Positions 27,693 to 35,786 of a stretch of 64,000 nucleotides of DNA are shown piece by piece. The position numbers and the translations under genes are program-made. The notes beneath the pieces were generated by a model that did not search any database, was not told the DNA's origin, and saw only the letters and a list, made by a program, of their open reading frames with translations. How positions within the stretch are numbered: the stretch's first letter is position 1; every line of letters starts with the position of its first letter. The stretch comes from Streptomyces sp. NBC_01276 (GTDB lineage Bacteria > Actinomycetota > Actinomycetes > Streptomycetales > Streptomycetaceae), in NCBI RefSeq assembly GCF_041435355.1, contig NZ_CP108442.1:7314501-7378500 (forward strand), given 5' to 3'.

Positions 27693-28469
27693 ATGGCAAC
27701 GAAGAAGAACCTCACCGCCGACCGCGCGAGCGTCGGCCACAAGGTCCGTTACGCGCTGAGCAACCCGACCCGCATCGCGCCGTACGTCAGGCGTGCCGCG
27801 CGCGACAGCTGGCTGCGCTTCAAGCACCCCGACCACGTGGGCTACTACCGGGCGGTCATGGCCTCCGACACCGGTCGCAACCCGGAGGCCGCGGTCGGCA
27901 GCCAGACCCACGACCGCTGGCTGGCCCTCGGGAAGATGCAGTTCGACTACCTCCTGGAGCACGGGCTCGCCCCGCGCCACCGGATGCTCGACATCGGGTG
28001 CGGGAACCTGCGGGCGGGCTGGCGCTTCATCGACCACCTGGAAACGGGCCACTACTACGGCATAGACATCTCGCCCGACATCCTCATCGCCGCCAAGCGC
28101 ACGCTGACGGACCGGGGACTTCAGGCCAAGTTGCCGCACCTGACCATCACCCAGGACCTGACCCTCGACTTCCTGCCCGACCGCCACTTCGACGTGGTGC
28201 ACGCGCACAGCGTGTTCTCCCACTCGCCGCTGTCGATCATCGACGAGTGCCTCGCCCACGTGGAACGGGTCCTGGCGCCGGGCGGCCGGTTCGACTTCAC
28301 CTTCGACCGTACCGAGGGCGCCGAGCACCAGGTCCTGCGCGAGGACTTCTACTACCGCACCCAGACCCTCGTCGACCTGGCCGCCGGGCACGGCCTCAAG
28401 GCCCGGTTCATGGACGACTGGGAGAAGCTCGGCCACGGCCAGTCCAAGATCCGCGTCACCGCCGCCTGA
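27693..28469 (+). CDS. Class I SAM-dependent methyltransferase
   Basis: This is a 258-residue enzyme. Motif I is MLDIGCGNLRAGWRFIDHLE and motif II YYGIDISPDILIAA, then FDVVHAHSVFSHSPLSIIDE and VLAPGGRFDFTFD. The first 75 residues are a basic helical lead (VGHKVRYALSNPTRIAPYVR). It is soluble and the substrate is not evident. AGGGGGA precedes ATG 27693. The gene stands alone between the tandem repeat and a very strong terminator. Confidence 0.85.
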   Translation: MATKKNLTADRASVGHKVRYALSNPTRIAPYVRRAARDSWLRFKHPDHVGYYRAVMASDTGRNPEAAVGSQTHDRWLALGKMQFDYLLEHGLAPRHRMLDIGCGNLRAGWRFIDHLETGHYYGIDISPDILIAAKRTLTDRGLQAKLPHLTITQDLTLDFLPDRHFDVVHAHSVFSHSPLSIIDECLAHVERVLAPGGRFDFTFDRTEGAEHQVLREDFYYRTQTLVDLAAGHGLKARFMDDWEKLGHGQSKIRVTAA

Positions 28470-28476
28470 GACCGCG

Positions 28477-28528
28477 CCACGGCCCGGGCCGGGAAGCCGC
28501 CGCTACGGCTCCCCGGCCCGGGCCGTGG
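28477..28528. terminator. Long compound hairpin terminator
   Basis: A 17-bp stem (CCACGGCCCGGGCCGGG with its complement at 28512-28528) encloses a second 5-bp stem, AGCCG/CGGCT. It begins 8 bp past the methyltransferase stop. Confidence 0.8.
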
Positions 28529-28577
28529 TGTCACATGCTCAAAACTGCGTGCATGGAGACCACTTCGAGCAACTTCC

Positions 28578-28617
28578 TTCAAAAAGGCCACTGCTCTCGG
28601 CTATCTTGCCGAGAGCA
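28578..28617 (+). promoter_or_regulatory. Glycosidase promoter with -10 box in a palindrome loop
   Basis: TTCAAA (28578-28583) and TATCTT (28602-28607) are 18 bp apart. The -10 hexamer is exactly the 6-nt spacer of TGCTCTCGGC/GCCGAGAGCA (28592-28617), a perfect 10-bp inverted repeat. A repressor bound there would block the promoter. Confidence 0.55.
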
Positions 28618-28664
28618 TGCCAAAGCGGTGTGTCCGCGACCCGGACCGCACGAGGAGCTGCCCG

Positions 28665-31600
28665 ATGAGTGTCATCGACCCGCCACCCCAGCCCCGCCGC
28701 CCCGCCCGCCCCGCCCGCAGGTCCCCGCTCGCGGCCGTGCTCGCCGCGGCCCTCGCGATCGCCGGACTCGCCGCCGCCGGTCCCGCCACCGCCCGCGCCG
28801 CGGCCGCACCGGCGCCCGCCGCCCCGGTGTCCACGGCCGGTTCCGTCACCGGCCTCGCGCAGGCGGGCGGCACCTTCACCGTCAGCACCACCAGCGGCGC
28901 GAAGGCCCGCGTGGTCGTCGCCCGCGCCGACATCTTCCGGCTCTGGCTGTCCCCCGACGGCTCCTTCTCCGACGACCCGGCCGGCTCCGACCTCGCTCCC
29001 ACCACCGACTTCGGCCCCGTCGCCGCGACCTCCACCGACGCGGGCACGTACTACCGGATCACCACCGGCGGCCTGTCCATCCACGTCAACAAATCGCCCC
29101 TGCGCTTCTCCGTCTTCCGCGCCGACGACTCCACGCCCGTCTGGGAGGAGACCCAGCCCACCAGCTGGGGCGGCGGCCACACGACCCAGTACCTGGCCCG
29201 CGGCGCCGACGAGCAGTTCTACGGCACCGGGCTGCGCCTCGGCGAGTGGGCACTGCGCGGCAAGACCGTCCCGGTCGCCGTCGACAACAAGTGGCGCGAG
29301 AACGACAACGCCAGCCCCGCCCCCTTCTACATGTCCACCAACCGCTACGGCGTCATGCGCAACACCTGGGCCCCGGGCTCGTACGCCTTCGACGCCCCCA
29401 CCACCCTGACCCACGACGAGAACCGCTTCGACGCCTGGTACTTCACCGGCGACTCCCTCAAGTCGGTCCTCGACGCGTACACCGACGTGAGCGGCAAACC
29501 CTTCCTGGCCCCGGCCTGGGGCTTCGAGCTCGGCAACGCCGACTGCTTCAACGCCTCGAACCCGGACTACCAGGGCGACCACAACCGCCTCCGCCACCAG
29601 ACGACCGCCGACGTGGCCGGCTATGCCGCCGACGCCCGCGCGGCCGACATGCCGTCGGGCTGGTTCCTGCCCAACGACGGCTACGGCTGCGGTTATACGG
29701 CCCCCCTGAAGTCCACCGTCGACGCCCTGAAGGCGAAGGGCTTCCAGACCGGCCTGTGGACCTCCACCGGCCTGGGCTCCATCGCCGACGAGGTGGGCAC
29801 GGCCGGCAGCCGGGGCGTCAAGACCGACGTGGCCTGGATCGGCGGCGGCTACAAGTACGCCTTCAACGGAGTCCAGCAGGCCGTCGACGGCATCGAGAAG
29901 AACTCCGACGCCCGCCGCTACGTGTGGACCGTCGACGGCTGGGCCGGTACCCAGCGCAACGCCGTCGTCTGGACCGGTGACACCAGCGGCACCTGGGACG
30001 CCATGCGCTGGCACGTCCCCGCCATCGCCGGAGCGGGCCTGTCCGCCCTCAACTACGCCTCCGGCGACGTCGACGGCATCTTCGGCGGCAGCCCCAAGAC
30101 CTACGTCCGCGACCTGCAGTGGAAGGCCTTCACCCCCGCCTTCATGACCATGTCGGGCTGGGGCGCCGTCAACCCGTCGGCCGGCTACCAGGACAAGCAG
30201 CCCTGGCGCTTCGCCGAGCCGTACCTGTCCGTCAACCGCAAGTACCTCCAGCTCAAGATGCGGCTGATGCCCTACCTCTACACGATGAGCCGGGCCGCCC
30301 ACGACACCGGCGTCCCCAGCACGCGCGCCATGGTCCTGGAGTACCCCGACGACCCGGTCGCCCGCGGGAACCTCACCAGCGGCCAGTTCATGGCCGGGGA
30401 CTCCTTCCTCGTCGCCCCCGTCGTCTCCGACACCTCCGTCCGCGACGGCATCTACCTGCCCGCAGGGACCTGGACCGACTACTGGACCGGCAGGACGTAC
30501 GCCGGACCGGGCTGGCTGAACGGCTACCAGGCCCCCCTCGACACGCTCCCGCTGTTCGTCAAGGGCGGCGCCGTCGTCCCGATGTGGCCGCAGATGAACC
30601 ACACGGGGGAGAAGCCCGTCTCCACCCTCACCTACGACGTCCACCCGCGCGGGAACTCCACCTTCAGCCTCTACGAGGACGACGGCCGCACCCGTGCGTT
30701 CGAGTCCGGCGCCTACGCCCGCCAGCGCGTGGACGTCACCGCGCCCACCACCGGCTCCGGCACGGTCACCGTCTCCGTCGGCGCGCCCGCCGGCTCCTAC
30801 GCCGGACAACCGGCCTCGCGGGGCTACGAGTTCACCCTCCACGTGGCCTCCGCCCCCGCGGCGCTCACCGTGGACGGGAGCGCACTGTCCCGCCTCGGGT
30901 CGAAGGCCGCCTACGACTCGGCCGCCACCGGCTGGTTCTTCGACCCCGCCGACCGCTCCGGGGTCCTGTGGGTCAAGACGGGCACGAAGAGCGGCGCGTT
31001 CACCGTGACCGCCACCGGTACCGCCGTCCCCGCGGCCGACCCGGTCCCCGCCGGCTCCGCGCCGATCCCGCAGACGGCCTGGAGCCTGGTCTCCGCCGAC
31101 AGCCAGGAGACCGCCGCCGAGAACGGCGCGGCCCGCAACGCCTTCGACGGCGACCCGTCCACGATCTGGCACACGGCCTGGTCCTCCGGCAAGCCGGCGG
31201 CCCTCCCGCACGAGATCCGCCTCGACCTCGGTGCCCGGTACACCGTCGACTCCCTCGGCTACCTCCCGCGGCAGGACGGCGGGGTCAACGGCCGGATCGG
31301 CGGGTACGAGGTCTACGTCTCCGACACCACCGCCGACTGGGGCACCCCGGCCGCCGCCGGCACGTTGGCGGACACCCCGGCCGCCAAAACCGTCCCCCTC
31401 GCCCCCAGGACGGGCCGCTACCTGCGCCTGCGGGCCCTGACCGAAGCGGGCGGGCGCGGCCCGTGGACCAGCGCCGCCGAACTCACCCTCACCGGCCGGC
31501 CGACGCCCTTCCCCGCTGACGCCACCCTCGTCAACTCCGCCTCCACGAGCTGTCTGGACCTCCCGCACAGCGCCACCGCCCCCGGGACACGGCCCACCCT

Positions 31601-31883
31601 GTACACCTGCCACGGCGGTCCGAACCAGCGCTGGACCCTCCAGCCGGACGGCCGCCTCACCGGCCTCGCCGGGGTCTGCCTCGACGGCACCGACCCCGCC
31701 GCGGTCACCGTCCAGACCTGCGCCGGCACGCCCGGCCAGAGCTGGCAGCCCGGCCCGGACGGCAGTCTCCGTACGGGCGGCCAGTGCCTGACCCCGGCCG
31801 GATCCGGCACCGCCGACGGCACCGCCCTCACCCGCGCCGCCTGCGCCGGCACCCCCGCCCAGCGCTGGACCCTCACGCCGTGA
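28665..31883 (+). CDS. Secreted GH31 glycoside hydrolase with discoidin-like and ricin-type lectin domains
   Basis: This is a 1072-residue exported alpha-glycosidase. Domains in order are a signal peptide (AAVLAAALAIAGLAAAGPATARA), an N-terminal beta domain with GTGLRLGEW, and a GH31 barrel (YAADARAADMPSGWFLPNDG). The nucleophile is likely the Asp in GVKTDVAWIGGG (about 387) and the acid/base the Asp in VVWTGDTSGTWDAMRW. Then come C-terminal beta domains (YEDDGRTRAF), an F5/8 type C-like module (about 805-945, NAFDGDPSTIWHTAW, GGYEVYVSD) and a CBM13 trefoil (about 955-1072, SCLDLPHS, NQRWTLQ, CLDGTDP, PAQRWTLTP). The unusual nucleophile motif differs from WxDMNE glucosidases, so alpha-galactosidase or alpha-N-acetylgalactosaminidase-like specificity is possible. 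ATG 28665 follows GAGGAG. Confidence 0.85.
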   Translation: MSVIDPPPQPRRPARPARRSPLAAVLAAALAIAGLAAAGPATARAAAAPAPAAPVSTAGSVTGLAQAGGTFTVSTTSGAKARVVVARADIFRLWLSPDGSFSDDPAGSDLAPTTDFGPVAATSTDAGTYYRITTGGLSIHVNKSPLRFSVFRADDSTPVWEETQPTSWGGGHTTQYLARGADEQFYGTGLRLGEWALRGKTVPVAVDNKWRENDNASPAPFYMSTNRYGVMRNTWAPGSYAFDAPTTLTHDENRFDAWYFTGDSLKSVLDAYTDVSGKPFLAPAWGFELGNADCFNASNPDYQGDHNRLRHQTTADVAGYAADARAADMPSGWFLPNDGYGCGYTAPLKSTVDALKAKGFQTGLWTSTGLGSIADEVGTAGSRGVKTDVAWIGGGYKYAFNGVQQAVDGIEKNSDARRYVWTVDGWAGTQRNAVVWTGDTSGTWDAMRWHVPAIAGAGLSALNYASGDVDGIFGGSPKTYVRDLQWKAFTPAFMTMSGWGAVNPSAGYQDKQPWRFAEPYLSVNRKYLQLKMRLMPYLYTMSRAAHDTGVPSTRAMVLEYPDDPVARGNLTSGQFMAGDSFLVAPVVSDTSVRDGIYLPAGTWTDYWTGRTYAGPGWLNGYQAPLDTLPLFVKGGAVVPMWPQMNHTGEKPVSTLTYDVHPRGNSTFSLYEDDGRTRAFESGAYARQRVDVTAPTTGSGTVTVSVGAPAGSYAGQPASRGYEFTLHVASAPAALTVDGSALSRLGSKAAYDSAATGWFFDPADRSGVLWVKTGTKSGAFTVTATGTAVPAADPVPAGSAPIPQTAWSLVSADSQETAAENGAARNAFDGDPSTIWHTAWSSGKPAALPHEIRLDLGARYTVDSLGYLPRQDGGVNGRIGGYEVYVSDTTADWGTPAAAGTLADTPAAKTVPLAPRTGRYLRLRALTEAGGRGPWTSAAELTLTGRPTPFPADATLVNSASTSCLDLPHSATAPGTRPTLYTCHGGPNQRWTLQPDGRLTGLAGVCLDGTDPAAVTVQTCAGTPGQSWQPGPDGSLRTGGQCLTPAGSGTADGTALTRAACAGTPAQRWTLTP

Positions 31884-31904
31884 CGCCCCTCCGGCGCCGG
31901 AACC

Positions 31905-33257
31905 TCACCCCGTGACCCCAGCCGGGTCGGACACCTCCCCCACGGGTGTCCGGCCCGGCAGCAGCGCCGCCGCGGCCAGCCCCACGGCGGCCAGCCCGGC
32001 CAGCACCGGCAGCGCCGGTCCCGCGTCCGGCCCCGTGCCCGCCGCTCCGGCGCCCGCGGCGACCGCGATCCCCAGCGACGGGCCGACGTTCGCGGCCGTC
32101 TGCTTGAGTCCGCCCACCACCCCCGCGTACCCGGGCGGAGCTTCCCCGACCACCGTCCCGGTGGCCGTGACCATCACCGCGGTGAACCCCGCGCCCAGCA
32201 CCCCGAACGCCACGGGCCCGCCCGAGCCCAGGCCGGCGATCCCGGCCACCACCAGCCCCGTCCCGGTCAGCGCCGTCGCCCGCGCCCCGTACCGGCGTAC
32301 GGCCCGGGCCGCCACCGGCGCCCCGGCCACCATCAGCGCGGTCAGCGGCAGGACCCGCACGCCGGTCTCCAGCGGGCCGAGCCCCCGTACGTCCTGGAGC
32401 AGGAACGTGGCCGTGAACAGAGCCCCGAACATCCCGGCGGAGACCGCCATCAGCAGTGCCATCGACGCCGCCACCGGCCTCGACCGGGCCACCGCCGCCG
32501 GCACCAGCGGCCGCTTCCCGCGCCGCTCGACCCGGACGAACAGCGCCCCGAGCCCCGCGGCCGCCGCGGAACCGAGCAGCGTGGGCGCCCCCGTCCAGCC
32601 GTGCTCCGGTACGCCGGACAGCGCGTACACGCAGGCCCCGAGCGCCGCCGCGAGCAGGGCGGGCGCAGCCGTCCCCAGCCGGCCGGCACCGGCGTCGGCG
32701 CGCGCGGGCGGCGGGACCCGCAGGGCCGACGTCAGCACCGCGACGGCCAGCGCCACGGGCACGTTGAGCACGAACACCGACCGCCAGTCCGCCCGCGCGA
32801 CCAGGACCCCGCCGATCAGCGGCCCCGCCGCCGCGGCCACCGCGATCGTCCCGGTCCGCACGGCGACCGCCGACCCCAGCCGCTCCCGTGGGTACGCGAC
32901 CCGCAGCAGGGCCAGCGTGGCGGGCTGCAACAGCGCCCCGAACAGGCCCTGGACGGCGCGCAGCGCGATCACCCAGCCGACTCCGGGAGCCAGTGCGATC
33001 CCCGCCGAGGCGGCGGCGAAGCCGAGCGAGCCCGTCAGCAGCAGCCGGGGGTGCCCGTACCGGTCCCCGAGCCGTCCGGCGATCACCAGGAAGGCGGCGA
33101 CGGCGAGCAGGTAGGCGGTGCTGGTCCACTGCACCTGGGCGGCGCTCGCCCCCAGATCGCGGCGCAGGGCGGGCTGCACCACGATCAGCACCGTGCCGTC
33201 GAGGGCCACGAGGGCCGCCCCGGCCGCGCTGGCCGCCAGCGCGATCGACGGCCTCAC
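31905..33257 (-). CDS. MFS drug exporter (DHA2-like)
   Basis: This is a 450-residue transporter with about 14 hydrophobic segments. It carries the DHA2 landmarks LDGTVLIVVQPALRRDL, WTSTAYLLAVAAFLVIAGRLGDRYG and LIGGVLVARADWRSVFVLNVP (motif C type). It probably uses the proton gradient to export a drug or metabolite. GTG 33257 overlaps the TetR stop (GTGA), so regulator and pump are co-translated. It converges on the GH31 gene with a 21-bp gap and no clear hairpin. Confidence 0.88.
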   Translation of the reverse strand: MRPSIALAASAAGAALVALDGTVLIVVQPALRRDLGASAAQVQWTSTAYLLAVAAFLVIAGRLGDRYGHPRLLLTGSLGFAAASAGIALAPGVGWVIALRAVQGLFGALLQPATLALLRVAYPRERLGSAVAVRTGTIAVAAAAGPLIGGVLVARADWRSVFVLNVPVALAVAVLTSALRVPPPARADAGAGRLGTAAPALLAAALGACVYALSGVPEHGWTGAPTLLGSAAAAGLGALFVRVERRGKRPLVPAAVARSRPVAASMALLMAVSAGMFGALFTATFLLQDVRGLGPLETGVRVLPLTALMVAGAPVAARAVRRYGARATALTGTGLVVAGIAGLGSGGPVAFGVLGAGFTAVMVTATGTVVGEAPPGYAGVVGGLKQTAANVGPSLGIAVAAGAGAAGTGPDAGPALPVLAGLAAVGLAAAALLPGRTPVGEVSDPAGVTG

Positions 33258-33853
33258 GAGGGCTCCGGACCGAGATGCGCGTCGAGCGCGGCGCCGACGA
33301 GCCGGGCGACGCGGACCCCCGTGTCCGTACCGGCCCCGAGCACCAGGGGCAGGCTGCCCGCCCCCCACAGCTGGGCCACCCCGTGCAGGTTCGCCCACAG
33401 CGCGGCGGCCGTGACCTGCGGATCGGCCGCACCGCAGCGGGACACGAGCCCGACGAGCATGGCGAACAGCGGCCGCGTCGATTCCCGCAGCCGCGGCCCG
33501 TCGGAGCCCTCCTGCCCGGTGCTGTCCAGCAGGTCGTGGCGGAACATCAGCTCGAACATCCCGCGCTGCTCCAGGGCGTAGGCCACGTATGTCGTCGCCA
33601 GCGCCCGCACCCGCTCCCTCGGGGTGGCCTGCCCGGCGCCGGCCGCCGCGAAGCGGGCCCCGAGATCGGCGAACCCGCGCCGGGCGATGGCCGACAGCAG
33701 GGACTGGTGGGTGGGGAAGTACCGCCGGGGAGCGCCGTGCGACACCCCGGCCCGCCGGGCGATCTCCCGCAGCCCGAGGGCGGCGGTCCCCTCCGCCGTG
33801 ACCATCTCCACGCCGACGTCGATCAGCCGCTCGCGCAGCGGGCTCTCATCCAT
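33254..33853 (-). CDS. TetR-family repressor
   Basis: This is a 199-residue regulator. The helix-turn-helix is LGLREIARRAGVSHGAPRRYF, followed by the TetR C-terminal ligand domain (ALATTYVAYALEQRGMFELMF). It very likely represses itself and the downstream MFS pump until the pump substrate binds. ATG 33853 is chosen because, on the minus strand, TAGACA (-35, 33888-33883) and TAGACA (-10, 33865-33860) are 17 bp apart and 6 nt before that ATG, fitting a leaderless mRNA. GTG 33859 would abut the -10 box. Confidence 0.87.
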   Translation of the reverse strand: MDESPLRERLIDVGVEMVTAEGTAALGLREIARRAGVSHGAPRRYFPTHQSLLSAIARRGFADLGARFAAAGAGQATPRERVRALATTYVAYALEQRGMFELMFRHDLLDSTGQEGSDGPRLRESTRPLFAMLVGLVSRCGAADPQVTAAALWANLHGVAQLWGAGSLPLVLGAGTDTGVRVARLVGAALDAHLGPEPS

Positions 33854-33855
33854 GG

Positions 33856-33890
33856 ACACTGTCTACCAGTTCGAGTAGACAGTGTCTACT
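33856..33890. promoter_or_regulatory. TetR operator with three half-sites over a leaderless promoter
   Basis: ACACTGTCTAC (33856-33866) pairs with GTAGACAGTGT (33875-33885) over 8 nt. The second arm also forms AGTAGAC-AGT-GTCTACT (33874-33890). Together there are three GTCTAC-type half-sites, covering both -35 and -10 boxes of the TetR gene. Confidence 0.7.
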
Positions 33891-33895
33891 CCATG

Positions 33896-34585
33896 CTACC
33901 GGGGGACGACCTCGAACGTGACCGTGGCGCTCGCCGTCTGGTTCCAGTCGGTGGTGACGTCGGCCGTCAGGGTGTAGGAACCGACCTCCCGCAGGCTGCC
34001 GCTGTCGAAGTTGAACAGCGTGATGCTCGGCGGCCTGCACCGCTCGCTGCGCGCGAGCTGCACCACCTCGCCACCGCGCTTGAGCGTCCACTGGACGTAG
34101 CAGCCCCGGTCCAGGCGGCCCCCCGAGTCCTGGACGTAGGTGTCGGCGCCGGGCGTGGACCGCGCCCGATAGGTGCTCGGCCCGACCTTCCCGCCCGTGC
34201 CCATGTCGATGCGCACGAGCAGGGGGCCCGCGTGGGCGGGGGGCTGGGCCTTGGCGCTCGGTACGCCGACGGCCGCGGGCGCCGAGGTACGGGACTCCGG
34301 CAGTGAGCCCCCGGACTCCGGATCCTCGGGCTCCGCGCCCGGCCCGGGTTCGTCCGTGCGCGTCGGCGTCGGCGACGGCGACGGCGTGGGCGTGGGCGTG
34401 TCGCCCGTGCCGTCCGGCGTCGACGCGGGCCCCGGGACGGCCGGAGCCGCGGCGGAGGCCCTGGGCGGCGGATCCTCCGAGGAGAACAGGTCCTTGCCCG
34501 CCGCCACCGCGCCGATGATCGTGGCGATGACGCCGATGACGACCAGCACCGGGTGCTCGGCCAGTTTTGTCTGCCCACCACTCAA
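33896..34585 (-). CDS. Single-pass membrane protein with Pro/Thr linker and extracytoplasmic domain
   Basis: This is a 229-residue protein. A membrane helix near the N-terminus (VLVVIGVIATIIGAVAAG) is followed by a disordered Ser/Pro/Thr-rich linker (DTPTPTPSPSPTPTRTDEPG) and a beta-rich domain of about 120 residues with a cysteine pair (RGCYVQWTLKRGGEV, SERCRPPSITLFNF, YTLTADVTTDWNQTASATVT). TTG 34585 is chosen because AAGAGG lies 5 nt upstream and no ATG or GTG fits before the helix. The outside domain could bind a ligand or act as a cell-wall sensor. I do not recognise the family. Confidence 0.7.
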   Translation of the reverse strand: MSGGQTKLAEHPVLVVIGVIATIIGAVAAGKDLFSSEDPPPRASAAAPAVPGPASTPDGTGDTPTPTPSPSPTPTRTDEPGPGAEPEDPESGGSLPESRTSAPAAVGVPSAKAQPPAHAGPLLVRIDMGTGGKVGPSTYRARSTPGADTYVQDSGGRLDRGCYVQWTLKRGGEVVQLARSERCRPPSITLFNFDSGSLREVGSYTLTADVTTDWNQTASATVTFEVVPR

Positions 34586-34694
34586 AGCGGCCTCTTCCTC
34601 CCCGGCCCCGGCCTGCCCTCGGCCGCCGGGGCGACGCTGTGCGTTGCCGACCCTAACGCTCCGTGGTCCACCGGGGTGGGTGAATGCGCAACCT

Positions 34695-35705
34695 TCAGGC
34701 GGAGCCCGCCGTGAGCAGGGACTGGCCCACCGCCGTACGGGCGTAGAGGACCGAGCGGCCCGCGCGGTGGGCGCTGACCAGGCCCGCGTCACGCAGGGCC
34801 GTCAGGTACTGGGACACCCCGCCCGGCGAGAGCCCCGTACGGGCCGCCAGCTCCGTGGTGGAGGCCGGAGTGTCCAGCTCCGCCAGCAGCCGGGCCCGCG
34901 AACGGCCGAGCACGGCGGCCAGGGCGGCGCCGGCGACGGCCGGGCGGGACGCCCACAGCGCGCCGGTACCCCGCGCCGGGTAGGCCAGTTGCGGCGGCTC
35001 CGGCGGCGCCACCCGGGTCAGTGGCACCGGCCCGGTGAAGGCCGACGGGATCAGCACCAGCCCGGACCCCGCCGTCCTGCGGGACAGGGAACGCTGCCGC
35101 AGCGCCAGCCGCAGCGCGTTGTCGGACCAGCTCAGCGAGGAGTGCAGGCCGTTCAGGAGACGGGCGGCGCCCTCCTCGGCCACCTGCCGGGACCGGTGGA
35201 AGACGTCTGCGTCGAGCACGGTGCGGATCTGCGCCCAGTACGGGCCCAGAGCCAGCTCCCAGTACTGCTCGACCTCCTCCGCCACCCGGGCCAGCCGCCC
35301 CTGCGGATCCGCGTACAGGGCCCGCGACCGGGGACCGAGCCGCCCCTGCTCCCGGGCCAGCCGGTCCAGGTCCCGGCGCACCGCGGCCGCGGGCGCGCTC
35401 CTGACGCGGTCCAGCTCCTGCGCCAGGGCGGGGGCGGGCCCGTCGGGCGCGGGGTTCAGGAAGTCCGGCACGAAGCCCTTCGGTGCGACCAGTTCGGCCA
35501 GCAGGCCCCGGTCCAGCCCGGCCGCCGCCAGCCGCGGCCGGACCTGTGCCGTCCACCGGCCGTGCACGGGATGGACGGCGCCGGACCTCAGCAGCCGCAT
35601 GCTCGTCCCGACCTCCCACATCGGGGAGACGGCGAAGCGCATCTGCGCCAGGTCGCCGGCGGAGAACGCCAGCCTGACAGGAGCGTCCGGCCCCTCGCGC
35701 CGCAT
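34695..35705 (-). CDS. ArsR-family winged-helix regulator with N-terminal DUF5937-type domain
   Basis: This is a 336-residue protein. The N-terminal 240 residues are an alpha-helical domain of the kind annotated DUF5937 (LAFSAGDLAQMRFAVSPMWE, YADPQGRLARVAEEVEQYWE). The C-terminal 90 residues are an ArsR winged helix (TELAARTGLSPGGVSQYLTA followed by LRDAGLVSAHRAGRSVLYAR). No metal-binding ELCVCDL motif is present, so it probably senses something other than a metal. It is divergent from the aldo/keto reductase with 81 bp between starts and likely controls it. ATG 35705 is uncertain, and GTG 35735 is an in-frame alternative. Confidence 0.75.
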   Translation of the reverse strand: MRREGPDAPVRLAFSAGDLAQMRFAVSPMWEVGTSMRLLRSGAVHPVHGRWTAQVRPRLAAAGLDRGLLAELVAPKGFVPDFLNPAPDGPAPALAQELDRVRSAPAAAVRRDLDRLAREQGRLGPRSRALYADPQGRLARVAEEVEQYWELALGPYWAQIRTVLDADVFHRSRQVAEEGAARLLNGLHSSLSWSDNALRLALRQRSLSRRTAGSGLVLIPSAFTGPVPLTRVAPPEPPQLAYPARGTGALWASRPAVAGAALAAVLGRSRARLLAELDTPASTTELAARTGLSPGGVSQYLTALRDAGLVSAHRAGRSVLYARTAVGQSLLTAGSA

Positions 35706-35786
35706 CAAGACGCCCCTGCCTTCCGATGGATTCACACATGCCCCAATCCGTGGCCGTGAGCGTACCGGCTGGTGGATCATTCCTGC

